NCBI GenBank assembly: GCA_020200995.1
Contig: JAIVHQ010000206.1
Span: 1 to 35,205, forward strand
Length of the DNA: 35,205 nucleotides
Direction of reading: 5' to 3'
DNA from: Flavobacteriales bacterium
GTDB lineage: Bacteria; Bacteroidota; Bacteroidia; Flavobacteriales_D; Cryomorphaceae
The translations under genes were made by a program, and so were the position numbers. Below are positions 8,581-17,732 of this stretch, piece by piece; the first letter of the stretch is position 1; every line of letters starts with the position of its first letter. The notes beneath the pieces are model-generated. The model was not told where the DNA came from. It saw nothing but the letters and a program-made list of their open reading frames with translations, and ran no database searches.

Positions 8581-9350
8581 ATGACGGAAGAAGTATCACT
8601 CATCGTTTTTTTCGTTTTCTTTTTCTTTACGGTCTCGGCCTTTTCGCTACTTATCAACAGCATACTGCTTCGATTCGTAAAAACCCTGGGGACAAAAAAC
8701 CAACCCGGAGCGACAGTTCGCTGGAGTACCCAAACCAAACCCGCAATCGGCGGGCTGTCGCTGTTCATCATATTCTTTATCAGCTTCAGCATGTATTCCA
8801 TCGCTTTTGATGCGCGCGATGTTTTTGAAAGCCGACAAATCATCGGACTGCTGGCCGCGGGAACCATCGGGTTTTTGATCGGCCTCACCGATGACGCCTA
8901 CAATACCAAACCTATACTACCGGTAGTCAGTTTTTGGGGGTTGTGCTCGGCTACGTCGGGGTGCACTATTGCTGGAATGTGGACAGCACCGTAGACGGTG
9001 GGGGCAGTTTTCTGGGTATTGCGGCATTGATCGCCGTTTTTTTGATGCCACTGGCCGACACCACCGTTGTCACTGTTAATCGGTTGCGCCGCGGTCAGTC
9101 GCCCTTCGTGGGTGGAAGAGACCACACCACCCACCACATGTTTTATTTTGGACTCTCGGACGGACAGGTGGCAATGATTTATTGCATCGCATCCCTTCTG
9201 GCAGTGCTGGGCTACTTCATTCTCATTACCTTTGTATCGTCTGCCAATTATTTGGTCATCGGTTTATACATTGCGGTTTTTCTCGCGGTGTTGGCTTTCT
9301 TTTTTATCCTCACGGAAAAAAACCAAAAGCGTCGCGGATACGTTAACTGA
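8581..9350 (+). pseudogene. WecA/MraY-type undecaprenyl-phosphate glycosyl-1-phosphate transferase, internally deleted and frameshifted
   Basis: Frame 1 (8581-8994) encodes N-terminal TMs through GLTDDAYNTKPIL; the adjacent frame (ORF from 8934) encodes TGSQFLGVVLGYVGVHYCWN...LADTTVVTVNRLRRGQSPFVGGRDHTTHH; the middle containing the expected NxxDxxDG motif is absent. Confidence 0.85.
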
Positions 9351-9387
9351 AATGTGCATTTAAGCACGCCCCAATTTAGCTCAAAAC

Positions 9388-10407
9388 ATGCCTACATCCC
9401 CCCTGCCTTATAAAAAAATGTTTTTTTCGCTCCTCACCATTTGCGTCCTGGCACTTGGCTGGACCGCAATCTCAGCTTCAGGCGAGAGAACGACTGACGA
9501 GAAGGCCGTGGAAGAAAGCTACCGCCGGTATTTCAACAACAACTACAAGATTTTTTCGCTCGTACTTCCCGACCAATTGGAATTTGCAGGAGAGGACGTA
9601 CCGCTCTCCCAAATGGATATCAAGGAGCGCCTGGACCGCGAGCTTTTGGTGAATACTTACTGGCAGTCACAAACGCTTATTTTCCACAAGAAAGCGAACC
9701 GCTGGTTTCCCGTGATCGAGCCCATCCTCGCCGAGGAAGGCGTTCCCGACGACTTTAAATACCTCGCCCTGATCGAGAGCGGCCTCAGCAATGTGGTCTC
9801 TCCTGCAGGGGCTACGGGGTACTGGCAAATCAGGAAAGAAACCGCCCGGGAGTTGGGGCTGGAAGTCAACAATGAAGTAGACGAGCGCTACCACGTGGAA
9901 AAATCGACCCACGCAGCCTGCAGCTACCTGAAAAAGGCCCATGCCCGCTTCGGTAACTGGACCATGGCCGCTGCCTCTTACAATCTCGGCATGCACGGAC
10001 TGTCGAAGCAGGTGGATCGACAGCAGGTGGATGATTATTACGATTTGCTCCTTGTTGAAGAGACTTCGCGCTACCTCTTCCGCATCCTCGCCGCCAAAGA
10101 GATTATCTCAAAGCCCTCGCAATACGGGTTTCATTTCAGACCTAACGACCTGTATCCACCTTACAATGTCACCGAAACCCTGATTGAAGGTGCTGTGGAC
10201 AATTTTGCCGATTTTGCCATTGAGCGTGGAATGAACTACAAAGTTCTAAAAACGTTGAACCCGTGGCTCCGCGATAGCTTTCTGACCAATCCTTACAAAA
10301 AAGCCTACCTCATCAAGCTCCCCGCCGACTCGGCCTTCGGCACCCGCGCTTTTGCGGAAGCGGGCGAGGACATCCCCGATTCTACCGTCACCCCTATACT
10401 GCATTGA
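9388..10407 (+). CDS. Lytic transglycosylase (SLT domain, MltD-like)
   Basis: [22 protein letters not shown] and [18 protein letters not shown] motifs. Confidence 0.88.
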   Translation: MPTSPLPYKKMFFSLLTICVLALGWTAISASGERTTDEKAVEESYRRYFNNNYKIFSLVLPDQLEFAGEDVPLSQMDIKERLDRELLVNTYWQSQTLIFHKKANRWFPVIEPILAEEGVPDDFKYLALIESGLSNVVSPAGATGYWQIRKETARELGLEVNNEVDERYHVEKSTHAACSYLKKAHARFGNWTMAAASYNLGMHGLSKQVDRQQVDDYYDLLLVEETSRYLFRILAAKEIISKPSQYGFHFRPNDLYPPYNVTETLIEGAVDNFADFAIERGMNYKVLKTLNPWLRDSFLTNPYKKAYLIKLPADSAFGTRAFAEAGEDIPDSTVTPILH

Positions 10408-13250
10408 CAACCTCCGAAATCACACCCATCCAAGCGGAACTCGAAGCAGTTGAAGTACTCGGAGCCAGGGTACACAACCTGAAAAACATCGATGTCACCA
10501 TTCCGCGCAACCAGCTGGTGGTAATTACCGGCCTAAGCGGAAGTGGGAAATCATCACTCGCTTTTGACACCATCTACGCCGAAGGTCAGCGCCGGTATAT
10601 CGAGACCTTCTCATCCTATGCGCGGCAGTTCATGGGAAGCATGGAAAGGCCCGATGTAGACAAAATTTCCGGCCTAAGTCCGGTGATCAGCATCGAGCAA
10701 AAAACCATCAGCAAAAGTCCGCGTTCCACCGTGGGGACCATCACGGAGATTTACGACTTTCTGCGGCTGCTCTACGCCCGCACCGCCGACGCCTACAGCT
10801 ACGAAACAGGCGAAAAAATGGTGAGCTACAGCGAAGATCAGGTTGTTTCGCTCATTGAAGAAAAACTCGAAGGAAAGAAAATTTCGATCCTCGCTCCGTT
10901 GGTGCGCGGACGCAAAGGTCACTACCGCGAACTCTTTGTCACCATCGCCAAGCAAGGCTACCTGCGTGTGCGGGTGGACGGAGAAATACGCGACATTACC
11001 CCCGATCTGAAACTCGATCGGTACAAACTTCACGACATTGAAGTGGTCATAGACCGCCTCGAGGTGCGCAAAGACGACCGCGAAAGGCTTACGTCGAGCG
11101 TGGCCACAGCGATGGAGACAGGCAGCGGCGCTATGATGACAGTAGATTTTGAAACGGACCACGTGCGCCACTACAGCCGCGACCTCATGTGCCCCACCAC
11201 GGGCATTTCTTACCCCCAACCCGAGCCCAACCTGTTCTCCTTCAATTCTCCCTACGGAGTGTGCAACAGGTGCAACGGAATAGGGACTGTGACTGAAGTG
11301 AGTGCGGATAAAATTATTCCCGACCGTTCAAAAAGCATCAAGCGCGGCGGCCTCGAACCTTTGGGCAGCTATAAAAACAACTGGATCTTCAACCAGATCG
11401 ATGCCCTCCTCGGAAAATACGGGCACACCCTGAACACCAAGATTGCCGACCTTGAAGAAGATGTGCTGAACAAGATTCTCTACGGCACCGACGAAGCCCT
11501 GAAAGTTTCAGGACAGCACTCGGGTACATCCTACAGTGTGCAGTACGAAGGCATCATCAACTTCATTACCCGACAGGCCGAAGGCAGCAAATCAAAACCG
11601 CTGGAACGCTGGGCCAAGGGATTTATGAACCGCGTAGTTTGCCCGAAATGCAACGGGAGCCGACTGCGCAAAGAGGCCCTTCACTTCAGGCTGGACGATC
11701 GCTCGATCAGCGAGGTGAATGCAATGGACGTGATTGCCTTCAACGAATGGATCGGCGAGCTGGAAGCAAAACTGACCAAAAGGCAGCGGCGCATCGCGCA
11801 CGATATTCTGAAAGAAATCACGAGTCGGGCGGCATTTTTAAAAAATGTAGGGCTTGACTACCTCACACTAGACCGAAGCGCCAAAACGCTTTCGGGCGGG
11901 GAAGCCCAAAGAATACGACTGGCCACCCAAATCGGATCGCAGCTCACGGGGGTGCTATACATCCTCGACGAGCCCAGCATCGGATTGCACCAGCGCGATA
12001 ACAGGAAGCTCATCGACTCGCTTAAGAACCTGCGCGACCTCGGAAACTCGGTGATCGTCGTGGAGCACGACAAAGACATGATCATCGCTGCCGACCACGT
12101 GATCGACATCGGACCGCTGGCCGGCGAGCACGGAGGACGCATAGTAGGCCAAGGCACTGTAGACGATTTGCGAAAATCGGGCACCCTCACAGCCGACTAC
12201 CTCGACGGTAAAAAAGCCATCAAAATACCCGAAAAGCGGCGAAAAGGAAATGGCAAAAAAGTAAAACTCCACAAAGCTTCAGGCAACAACCTGAAGTCAA
12301 TTTCAGTCGAGTTTCCACTGGGCAAATTTATTTGTGTGACCGGCGTTTCGGGCAGTGGAAAGTCGACCCTGGTAAACCACACCCTCTACCCCATCCTAAA
12401 CAACCATGCCTTTAAGGGCGGAGTAATGAAGGCCCTCGAATACGAAAAAGTAACCGGACTCGAACACATCGACAAAGTGGTGGACATCGATCAGTCGCCC
12501 ATCGGGAGAACGCCACGGAGCAATCCCGCCACATACACAGGCGTATTTACAGAAATCAGAAATCTTTACGCCAACCTGCCCGAAGCAAAAATACGTGGCT
12601 ACAAGGCCGGGCGTTTTAGCTTCAATACTGTGGGAGGACGCTGCGAAACCTGCAAGGGTGCAGGCGTACGAACGATTGAAATGAACTTTCTGCCCGACGT
12701 GTACGTAGGCTGTGAGACCTGCCTCGGCAAAAGATACAACCGCGAAACCCTCGAAGTCAGGTTCAAAGGAAAATCAATCAGTGACGTCCTCGACATGACC
12801 ATTGAAGATGCTCACGTATTCTTTTCGGATCAGCCGAAAATCGCGAGAAAAATCTCAACACTCAACGAGGTCGGATTGGGTTACCTCACACTCGGTCAGC
12901 AGTCCACAACCCTTTCGGGTGGAGAGGCACAGCGCATCAAGCTCGCGTCGGAACTGTCGAAACGCGACACGGGTAGTACCTTCTACATCCTCGACGAGCC
13001 TACCACAGGACTTCATTTTGAAGACATCAGGTTGCTGCTCGATGTGCTGAACAAGCTCGCAGACAGCGGTAACACTGTGCTCGTGGTAGAGCACAATATG
13101 GATGTGATCAAGGTAGCGGATCACATTATCGATATTGGTCCCGAAGGCGGGGCCGCCGGAGGAAAAATTACAGCCACAGGCACTCCTGAACAAATTATTA
13201 AGAAGAAAGGCGGATATACCGCCAGCTATCTCAAAGACGAACTCGCATGA
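10404..13250 (+). CDS. uvrA: Excinuclease ABC subunit A
   Basis: 948 aa; two ABC ATPase modules ([18 protein letters not shown]), two LSGGEAQRI signatures, CxxC zinc motifs; TTG start overlapping the preceding stop (TTGA). Confidence 0.97.
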   Translation: MTTSEITPIQAELEAVEVLGARVHNLKNIDVTIPRNQLVVITGLSGSGKSSLAFDTIYAEGQRRYIETFSSYARQFMGSMERPDVDKISGLSPVISIEQKTISKSPRSTVGTITEIYDFLRLLYARTADAYSYETGEKMVSYSEDQVVSLIEEKLEGKKISILAPLVRGRKGHYRELFVTIAKQGYLRVRVDGEIRDITPDLKLDRYKLHDIEVVIDRLEVRKDDRERLTSSVATAMETGSGAMMTVDFETDHVRHYSRDLMCPTTGISYPQPEPNLFSFNSPYGVCNRCNGIGTVTEVSADKIIPDRSKSIKRGGLEPLGSYKNNWIFNQIDALLGKYGHTLNTKIADLEEDVLNKILYGTDEALKVSGQHSGTSYSVQYEGIINFITRQAEGSKSKPLERWAKGFMNRVVCPKCNGSRLRKEALHFRLDDRSISEVNAMDVIAFNEWIGELEAKLTKRQRRIAHDILKEITSRAAFLKNVGLDYLTLDRSAKTLSGGEAQRIRLATQIGSQLTGVLYILDEPSIGLHQRDNRKLIDSLKNLRDLGNSVIVVEHDKDMIIAADHVIDIGPLAGEHGGRIVGQGTVDDLRKSGTLTADYLDGKKAIKIPEKRRKGNGKKVKLHKASGNNLKSISVEFPLGKFICVTGVSGSGKSTLVNHTLYPILNNHAFKGGVMKALEYEKVTGLEHIDKVVDIDQSPIGRTPRSNPATYTGVFTEIRNLYANLPEAKIRGYKAGRFSFNTVGGRCETCKGAGVRTIEMNFLPDVYVGCETCLGKRYNRETLEVRFKGKSISDVLDMTIEDAHVFFSDQPKIARKISTLNEVGLGYLTLGQQSTTLSGGEAQRIKLASELSKRDTGSTFYILDEPTTGLHFEDIRLLLDVLNKLADSGNTVLVVEHNMDVIKVADHIIDIGPEGGAAGGKITATGTPEQIIKKKGGYTASYLKDELA

Positions 13251-13960
13251 ATCTAAAAGACGAAAAACGCATTAAACGCGCATTCAAGCCGCGCAATTGG
13301 AACGAAACAAAAACCAACGACAGCTGGGCCATTTTCAAAATCATGTCCGAATTTGTGGAAGGGTTTGAGAAAATGTCGCGAATTAAGCCGTGTGTTTCAA
13401 TCTTCGGGTCAGCACGTTTTAGCGATGATGACCCCTCTTACACAATTGCAGAGGAAATAGCCTTCAGGCTGAGCGAAAGCGGATACGGCGTGATCACGGG
13501 TGGTGGCCCGGGCATAATGGAAGCGGGCAACAAGGGGGCCAAACGCGGCGGAGGTGTGAGCGTAGGTCTCAACATTGAGCTGCCGTTTGAGCAATCCGGA
13601 AATGCCTACATAGACGGCGATAAAATGATCAACTTCGATTACTTTTTCGTGCGAAAAGTAATGTTTGTGAAATACTCGCAGGGGTTTATCGTAATGCCCG
13701 GGGGCTTCGGCACCCTGGATGAGCTCTTCGAGGCCATGACTTTGATTCAAACGGGCAAAATCGGTCGCTTTCCGATCATACTCTACGGCAAAGACTATTG
13801 GGGCGGACTTCTCGATTGGGTAAAAAAGACCTTGCGAGACAATTACAAAACGATAAGCCCTGAAGACTTGGAACTTTTCAGACTGGTGGACAGTCCCGAA
13901 GAAGCAGTAGAGCACATCGACAGATTCTACGGAAAGTACATGCTCAAACCCAATTTCTAA
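13247..13960 (+). CDS. LOG-family protein (TIGR00730-type Rossmann fold, putative nucleotide phosphoribohydrolase)
   Basis: GGGPGIMEAGNKGA and MPGGFGTLDELFEAMT motifs; ATGA overlap with uvrA. Confidence 0.9.
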   Translation: MNLKDEKRIKRAFKPRNWNETKTNDSWAIFKIMSEFVEGFEKMSRIKPCVSIFGSARFSDDDPSYTIAEEIAFRLSESGYGVITGGGPGIMEAGNKGAKRGGGVSVGLNIELPFEQSGNAYIDGDKMINFDYFFVRKVMFVKYSQGFIVMPGGFGTLDELFEAMTLIQTGKIGRFPIILYGKDYWGGLLDWVKKTLRDNYKTISPEDLELFRLVDSPEEAVEHIDRFYGKYMLKPNF

Positions 13961-14071
13961 GGGGCGTAAGGGGGTTAGGAAGAGCACACCCCGAACCTTG
14001 CCAAGTCGTTTGTACACATCTGCCTGTTCGCAAAATGGGTGATTGGCGCCCTCAACGGCCTGACTTATGAA

Positions 14072-14079
14072 TAGTTTTG
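14072..14079 (+). promoter_or_regulatory. Possible Bacteroidetes -7 element (TAGTTTTG)
   Basis: Exact TAnnTTTG match 33 nt upstream of ATG 14113; no well-spaced -33 found. Confidence 0.4.
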
Positions 14080-14112
14080 CTTACTACCGTAAAGTCAAAA
14101 CCATTCTCAGGC

Positions 14113-15594
14113 ATGATGAAACCGCTTCTTATTTCCGTCCAAATTTTAGGTTTTTTCCTGCTGATGCTTTCGCAAAAGCAAGACATTAAAGTAACCCACG
14201 ATGCCCCTGCCGTGATGAAACCGGGAGAAGAAGCGTTGGTAAATATCACTTTGGACAAGTCGGATGTAATGGGCTTTGCCAAGTTTCAAATCACGCTTGA
14301 TGAAGGATTGACGGCTGAATTGGTGGACGGCGGTGGAGCTTCCTTTACCTTCAATAATCAGGTGGGCAAATTCATCTGGATGGCACTACCTGAAGGTCGT
14401 AAAATCACCATGAAGGTTAGGATAAAAGCAAGTGCCGACGCCTTGGGTAACCTGGAAATCAGTCAGCGATTTTCCTACATCTACAATAATGAACGGAAGA
14501 ATTTTGATGCAGAACCTCACACAATTGCGGTAGGAGAACAGGCTGATCTTAATGCCCTGCGCGTAAAAGAGTCGATGGCTAAAAAATCAGACAACAGCCA
14601 AGCAAACCTTCAAACAGAGCGCACCATCATTGCAGCCGGCGTGAACCAATGGCGTGTCGAAATTCACGTCGACAAACAAGACCTGAGTGGATTTGCGAAG
14701 ATCGAAGAAAACATACCTAACGGCTACACAGTCATCGACCTGAAATCGAGCGGTGCGATTTTCAATATTGACGACAACGAAGTAAAGTACATCTGGTATG
14801 ACTTTCCCGAATCAGACCGGGTAACGGTGAGCTATAAAATGCTCCCTGTGATAGCCATGGAGGCTCAAAAGCCTCAAATCAAGGGAACCTTCAGTTTTTT
14901 GCGCGACGAAGAAACCATTGTTGTGCCCATAGAAGAGGGAGATGGAATCCGGAAGGACGAAATCGCAGCTGAAGTCGCCGAAACAGCACCTGAAACTCCA
15001 ACACCTGATCAGGACACGGCAGACTCAGACAAAGCCGAGACCGGTGATGAGGTGGCTGAAGCGATCACAGAACCCAAGCCTGAATCCGTACCCAAGCCTG
15101 CACCCTCACCCGAGCCTGCACCCGCACCCGAGCCTGAATCCAAGCCTGAACCTGCCGCTGAAACTGCAGAAGCGACGACACCTGCACCAAAAGCAGAAAA
15201 GCAAGAACCAAAGGCTCAACCTCGTCCTGAGCCAAAGGATGGATCCACAGCAACCGCTAAGGCATTTACCGACGGCAACATTGTAGATGTCCCGATGCCC
15301 GAAACAGGGATTTTCTACCGCGTTCAGATCGCGGCGGGAAAAAACAACCTGAGCAAGGCAGTTTTTGAGAAGTTGTACAAATTCGAAGAGGGTTTTCACT
15401 TGGAGCCGGGAGGCACCTGGATCAAGTACACCACGGGATTCCATCAAATTTACAAATCGGCACGCAACGACCGCGAGCGCATCACTGCGAAGTACGATAA
15501 ATTTCAAGGCCCCTTTGTAGCTGCTTACAACAATGGTGAGCGCATCACAGTGCAGGAAGCGCTCATGGTCACAAAGCAAAAGTGGGTACCCTGA
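14113..15594 (+). CDS. Putative envelope protein with duplicated N-terminal domain, Pro/Glu/Ala-rich linker and C-terminal SPOR-like module
   Basis: ORF 14077-15594, likely real start 14113; internal repeat GFAKFQITLDEGL...FNNQVGKFIWMALPEGRKITMKVRI vs GFAKIEENIPNGY...FNIDDNEVKYIWYDFPESDRVTVSYKM; C-terminal FYRVQIAAGKNNLSK...GPFVAAYNNGERITVQEAL. Confidence 0.75.
   Translation: MMKPLLISVQILGFFLLMLSQKQDIKVTHDAPAVMKPGEEALVNITLDKSDVMGFAKFQITLDEGLTAELVDGGGASFTFNNQVGKFIWMALPEGRKITMKVRIKASADALGNLEISQRFSYIYNNERKNFDAEPHTIAVGEQADLNALRVKESMAKKSDNSQANLQTERTIIAAGVNQWRVEIHVDKQDLSGFAKIEENIPNGYTVIDLKSSGAIFNIDDNEVKYIWYDFPESDRVTVSYKMLPVIAMEAQKPQIKGTFSFLRDEETIVVPIEEGDGIRKDEIAAEVAETAPETPTPDQDTADSDKAETGDEVAEAITEPKPESVPKPAPSPEPAPAPEPESKPEPAAETAEATTPAPKAEKQEPKAQPRPEPKDGSTATAKAFTDGNIVDVPMPETGIFYRVQIAAGKNNLSKAVFEKLYKFEEGFHLEPGGTWIKYTTGFHQIYKSARNDRERITAKYDKFQGPFVAAYNNGERITVQEALMVTKQKWVP
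15074..15163 (+). repeat. Imperfect PKPE/PEPA-encoding linker repeat
   Basis: Encodes PKPESVPKPAPSPEPAPAPEPESKPEPAAE. Confidence 0.8.
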
Positions 15595-15677
15595 TTCCAT
15601 TTTGAAAATAGCGGGTTACAAACGGAACCTAAGGGGAGGAAATACAGTATATAGTGCTGTAATCAAGCTTCCCCCTT

Positions 15678-17732
15678 ATGGTCACAAAATACTATTTCTT
15701 CACTTGCATTGCCGCTGCAGCGCTTATTTCATTGCCGCTAACTACTCAAGCGCAGCGCGTAATTTCAGAGCCTGTGGAAAATGAAGGCGTGCTCTTCAGA
15801 CCCAAAATTAACATCGGAACAGGTGTAATGACCTACATGGGAGACGTTGGTAACCTGAATGGCGTGAGCCGAAGGACCCACCTCAACTGGGGACAGACAG
15901 TGATGCTCCGCAACCCGATAAATGATGCCTTCGAGCTGAATGTTTTCGCGCTGTTTGGCAATATCACCGCCGAAGAACGCCTGCGAAACGACCACTACAA
16001 TTTCCGCACTTCTGTGAGAATGGGTGGATTGTCCGTTTCCTATAATTTCAGCCACATACTGCCCGAAGAGCGTATGATAACACCATTCGTATCGGCGGGA
16101 ATCACAACTTTTGAATTCAATCCCAAAGGCGATCGGCAGGACGCATTCGGGCGTACTTACCACCACTGGGGCGACGGTCGGGTAATGAGCTTACCCGAAA
16201 CACATGCCAATGCAGGGAATGCCATTCCTCTGTCTCAAAACAGGGATTACGAAACTGACCTCAGGTCAACAGAAAACAGCACTGCTCCCTACTCATTGCG
16301 GGGCGTTTCGATTCCCGTAAGTGCCGGTGTGGACCTCGAATTGAGCAGCAAATTCTCATTGCGGCTATCGGCCGAGTACCACTTTACCAATACTGATTAC
16401 CTCGACGGGATTGCCTACAACCCTGCTACAACAAAAGGGCTGAACCAAAATGACCGTTTTCTGTACAGCGCCGCCGGCCTCACATACAACCTCCACCACA
16501 CCAAAAATCCAAATGCAAGCCTGTTTGGCAACAGTCCCTTTGCCCTCCCCTCGCTCGACAACGACGAAGATGGTGACGGTGTGGCTGATATTTATGACTT
16601 CTGCCCGTCAACTCCCGAAGGAGTGCAGGTGGACGTAAATGGCTGCCCCCTTGACAGCGATAGCGACGGCGTACCCGACTATCTGGATCAGGAACCCAAT
16701 ACGGGAAATGGCATGCCCGTGAACAGCGAAGGAATCGCCCTTACGGACGAAGACATTGATCACATGTACAAGGTGTACATGGGTGAAGTGTATGCACAAA
16801 ACTACCTGAAAAGCTCGACTTCCACCGCCGATGTAGAACGTGCAAAACGGGGAAGCCTCCAAAAGGGGTATACCCTTACGGTGAATAGCACTGAAAATCT
16901 ATCCTCTTCTGATCTTTCAAGGATTCTTTCAATACCGAATATGAAATCACGAGAGAATAACGGACAGATGAAATACTACCTGGGCGAATTTGAAAGTACA
17001 TCAGAGCTCGCACAGGCCTCACTGGATTTGGAGAGTGCAGAGTTGGACTACAGCGTATTCTTCCGCAATGGCGATAAAAATTTCGAACTGGACAAGTCTT
17101 TTGTAAAAGAGAGCGCACTCTACGAAGCGTTCGATGAACTACACCTCAGTGATAAAGTTACTTTCCGCGTTCAGATCGGTGCATTCAGCAAAAACGTATC
17201 CCGAAGCTTGTTCAAGGACATTCCAAATTTACTTGTCGTGCCTGGTGACGATGGGTTGACACGATTCGTATCCGGAAGTTTCACAAATATCAGGGACGCT
17301 GCCAAGCACCGGGTGAACCTCCTACTCAAAGGATATGAGGGCGCGTTTGTAACCGCTTATAAAAAGGGTAAGCGCATCACGCTCCAGGAAGCAGGTGCCA
17401 CAGTCACCACATCGGACAGCAATCAGACACGAGACGAGGGCTCCGAACAAATTAACAAGAAATTTGTGAGCTATGCCATACAGCTCGGCACCTTTAAAGG
17501 CAGGATCCCTGCAGAAACACTAAGTCTGTACATGGGCCTCGGCAACGTTAGACCCATCAGAAGCGATGACGGAACCACCCGATACCTCCACGGCACCTAT
17601 AAGTCAATGAAAGAGGTTCAAGCCGCCGTGAAGGAACTCAATAATAAAGGATTATCTGATGCATTTGCAGTGGGCGAATTCAATGGTAAAATTATCTCTG
17701 CAAACGAAGCACAGGAAATCAGAGGCGAATAG
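15678..17732 (+). CDS. Putative outer-membrane beta-barrel protein with TSP3-like Ca-binding repeats and C-terminal SPOR-like modules
   Basis: Signal peptide; barrel-like N-terminus (KINIGTGVMTYMGDVG...); DNDEDGDGVADIYDFCPSTPEGVQVDVNGCPLDSDSDGVPDYLDQEP; VTFRVQIGAFSKNVSR...FVTAYKKGKRITLQEA and VSYAIQLGTFKGRIPAETL...TRYLHGTYKSMKEVQAAV. Confidence 0.78.
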   Translation: MVTKYYFFTCIAAAALISLPLTTQAQRVISEPVENEGVLFRPKINIGTGVMTYMGDVGNLNGVSRRTHLNWGQTVMLRNPINDAFELNVFALFGNITAEERLRNDHYNFRTSVRMGGLSVSYNFSHILPEERMITPFVSAGITTFEFNPKGDRQDAFGRTYHHWGDGRVMSLPETHANAGNAIPLSQNRDYETDLRSTENSTAPYSLRGVSIPVSAGVDLELSSKFSLRLSAEYHFTNTDYLDGIAYNPATTKGLNQNDRFLYSAAGLTYNLHHTKNPNASLFGNSPFALPSLDNDEDGDGVADIYDFCPSTPEGVQVDVNGCPLDSDSDGVPDYLDQEPNTGNGMPVNSEGIALTDEDIDHMYKVYMGEVYAQNYLKSSTSTADVERAKRGSLQKGYTLTVNSTENLSSSDLSRILSIPNMKSRENNGQMKYYLGEFESTSELAQASLDLESAELDYSVFFRNGDKNFELDKSFVKESALYEAFDELHLSDKVTFRVQIGAFSKNVSRSLFKDIPNLLVVPGDDGLTRFVSGSFTNIRDAAKHRVNLLLKGYEGAFVTAYKKGKRITLQEAGATVTTSDSNQTRDEGSEQINKKFVSYAIQLGTFKGRIPAETLSLYMGLGNVRPIRSDDGTTRYLHGTYKSMKEVQAAVKELNNKGLSDAFAVGEFNGKIISANEAQEIRGE

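Noticed and set aside
8581-9350. Programmed frameshift as explanation for the split WecA-like gene
   Set aside because: A frameshift alone cannot restore the missing catalytic segment between TKPIL and TGSQFLG.
15065-15253. Antisense/alternate-frame repetitive ORFs over the Pro/Glu linker
   Set aside because: By-products of the codon repeat encoding the PEPA linker.
17719-17732. 14-nt convergent overlap between the barrel gene and comEC-like gene
   Set aside because: Short convergent overlaps are common in compact bacterial genomes.
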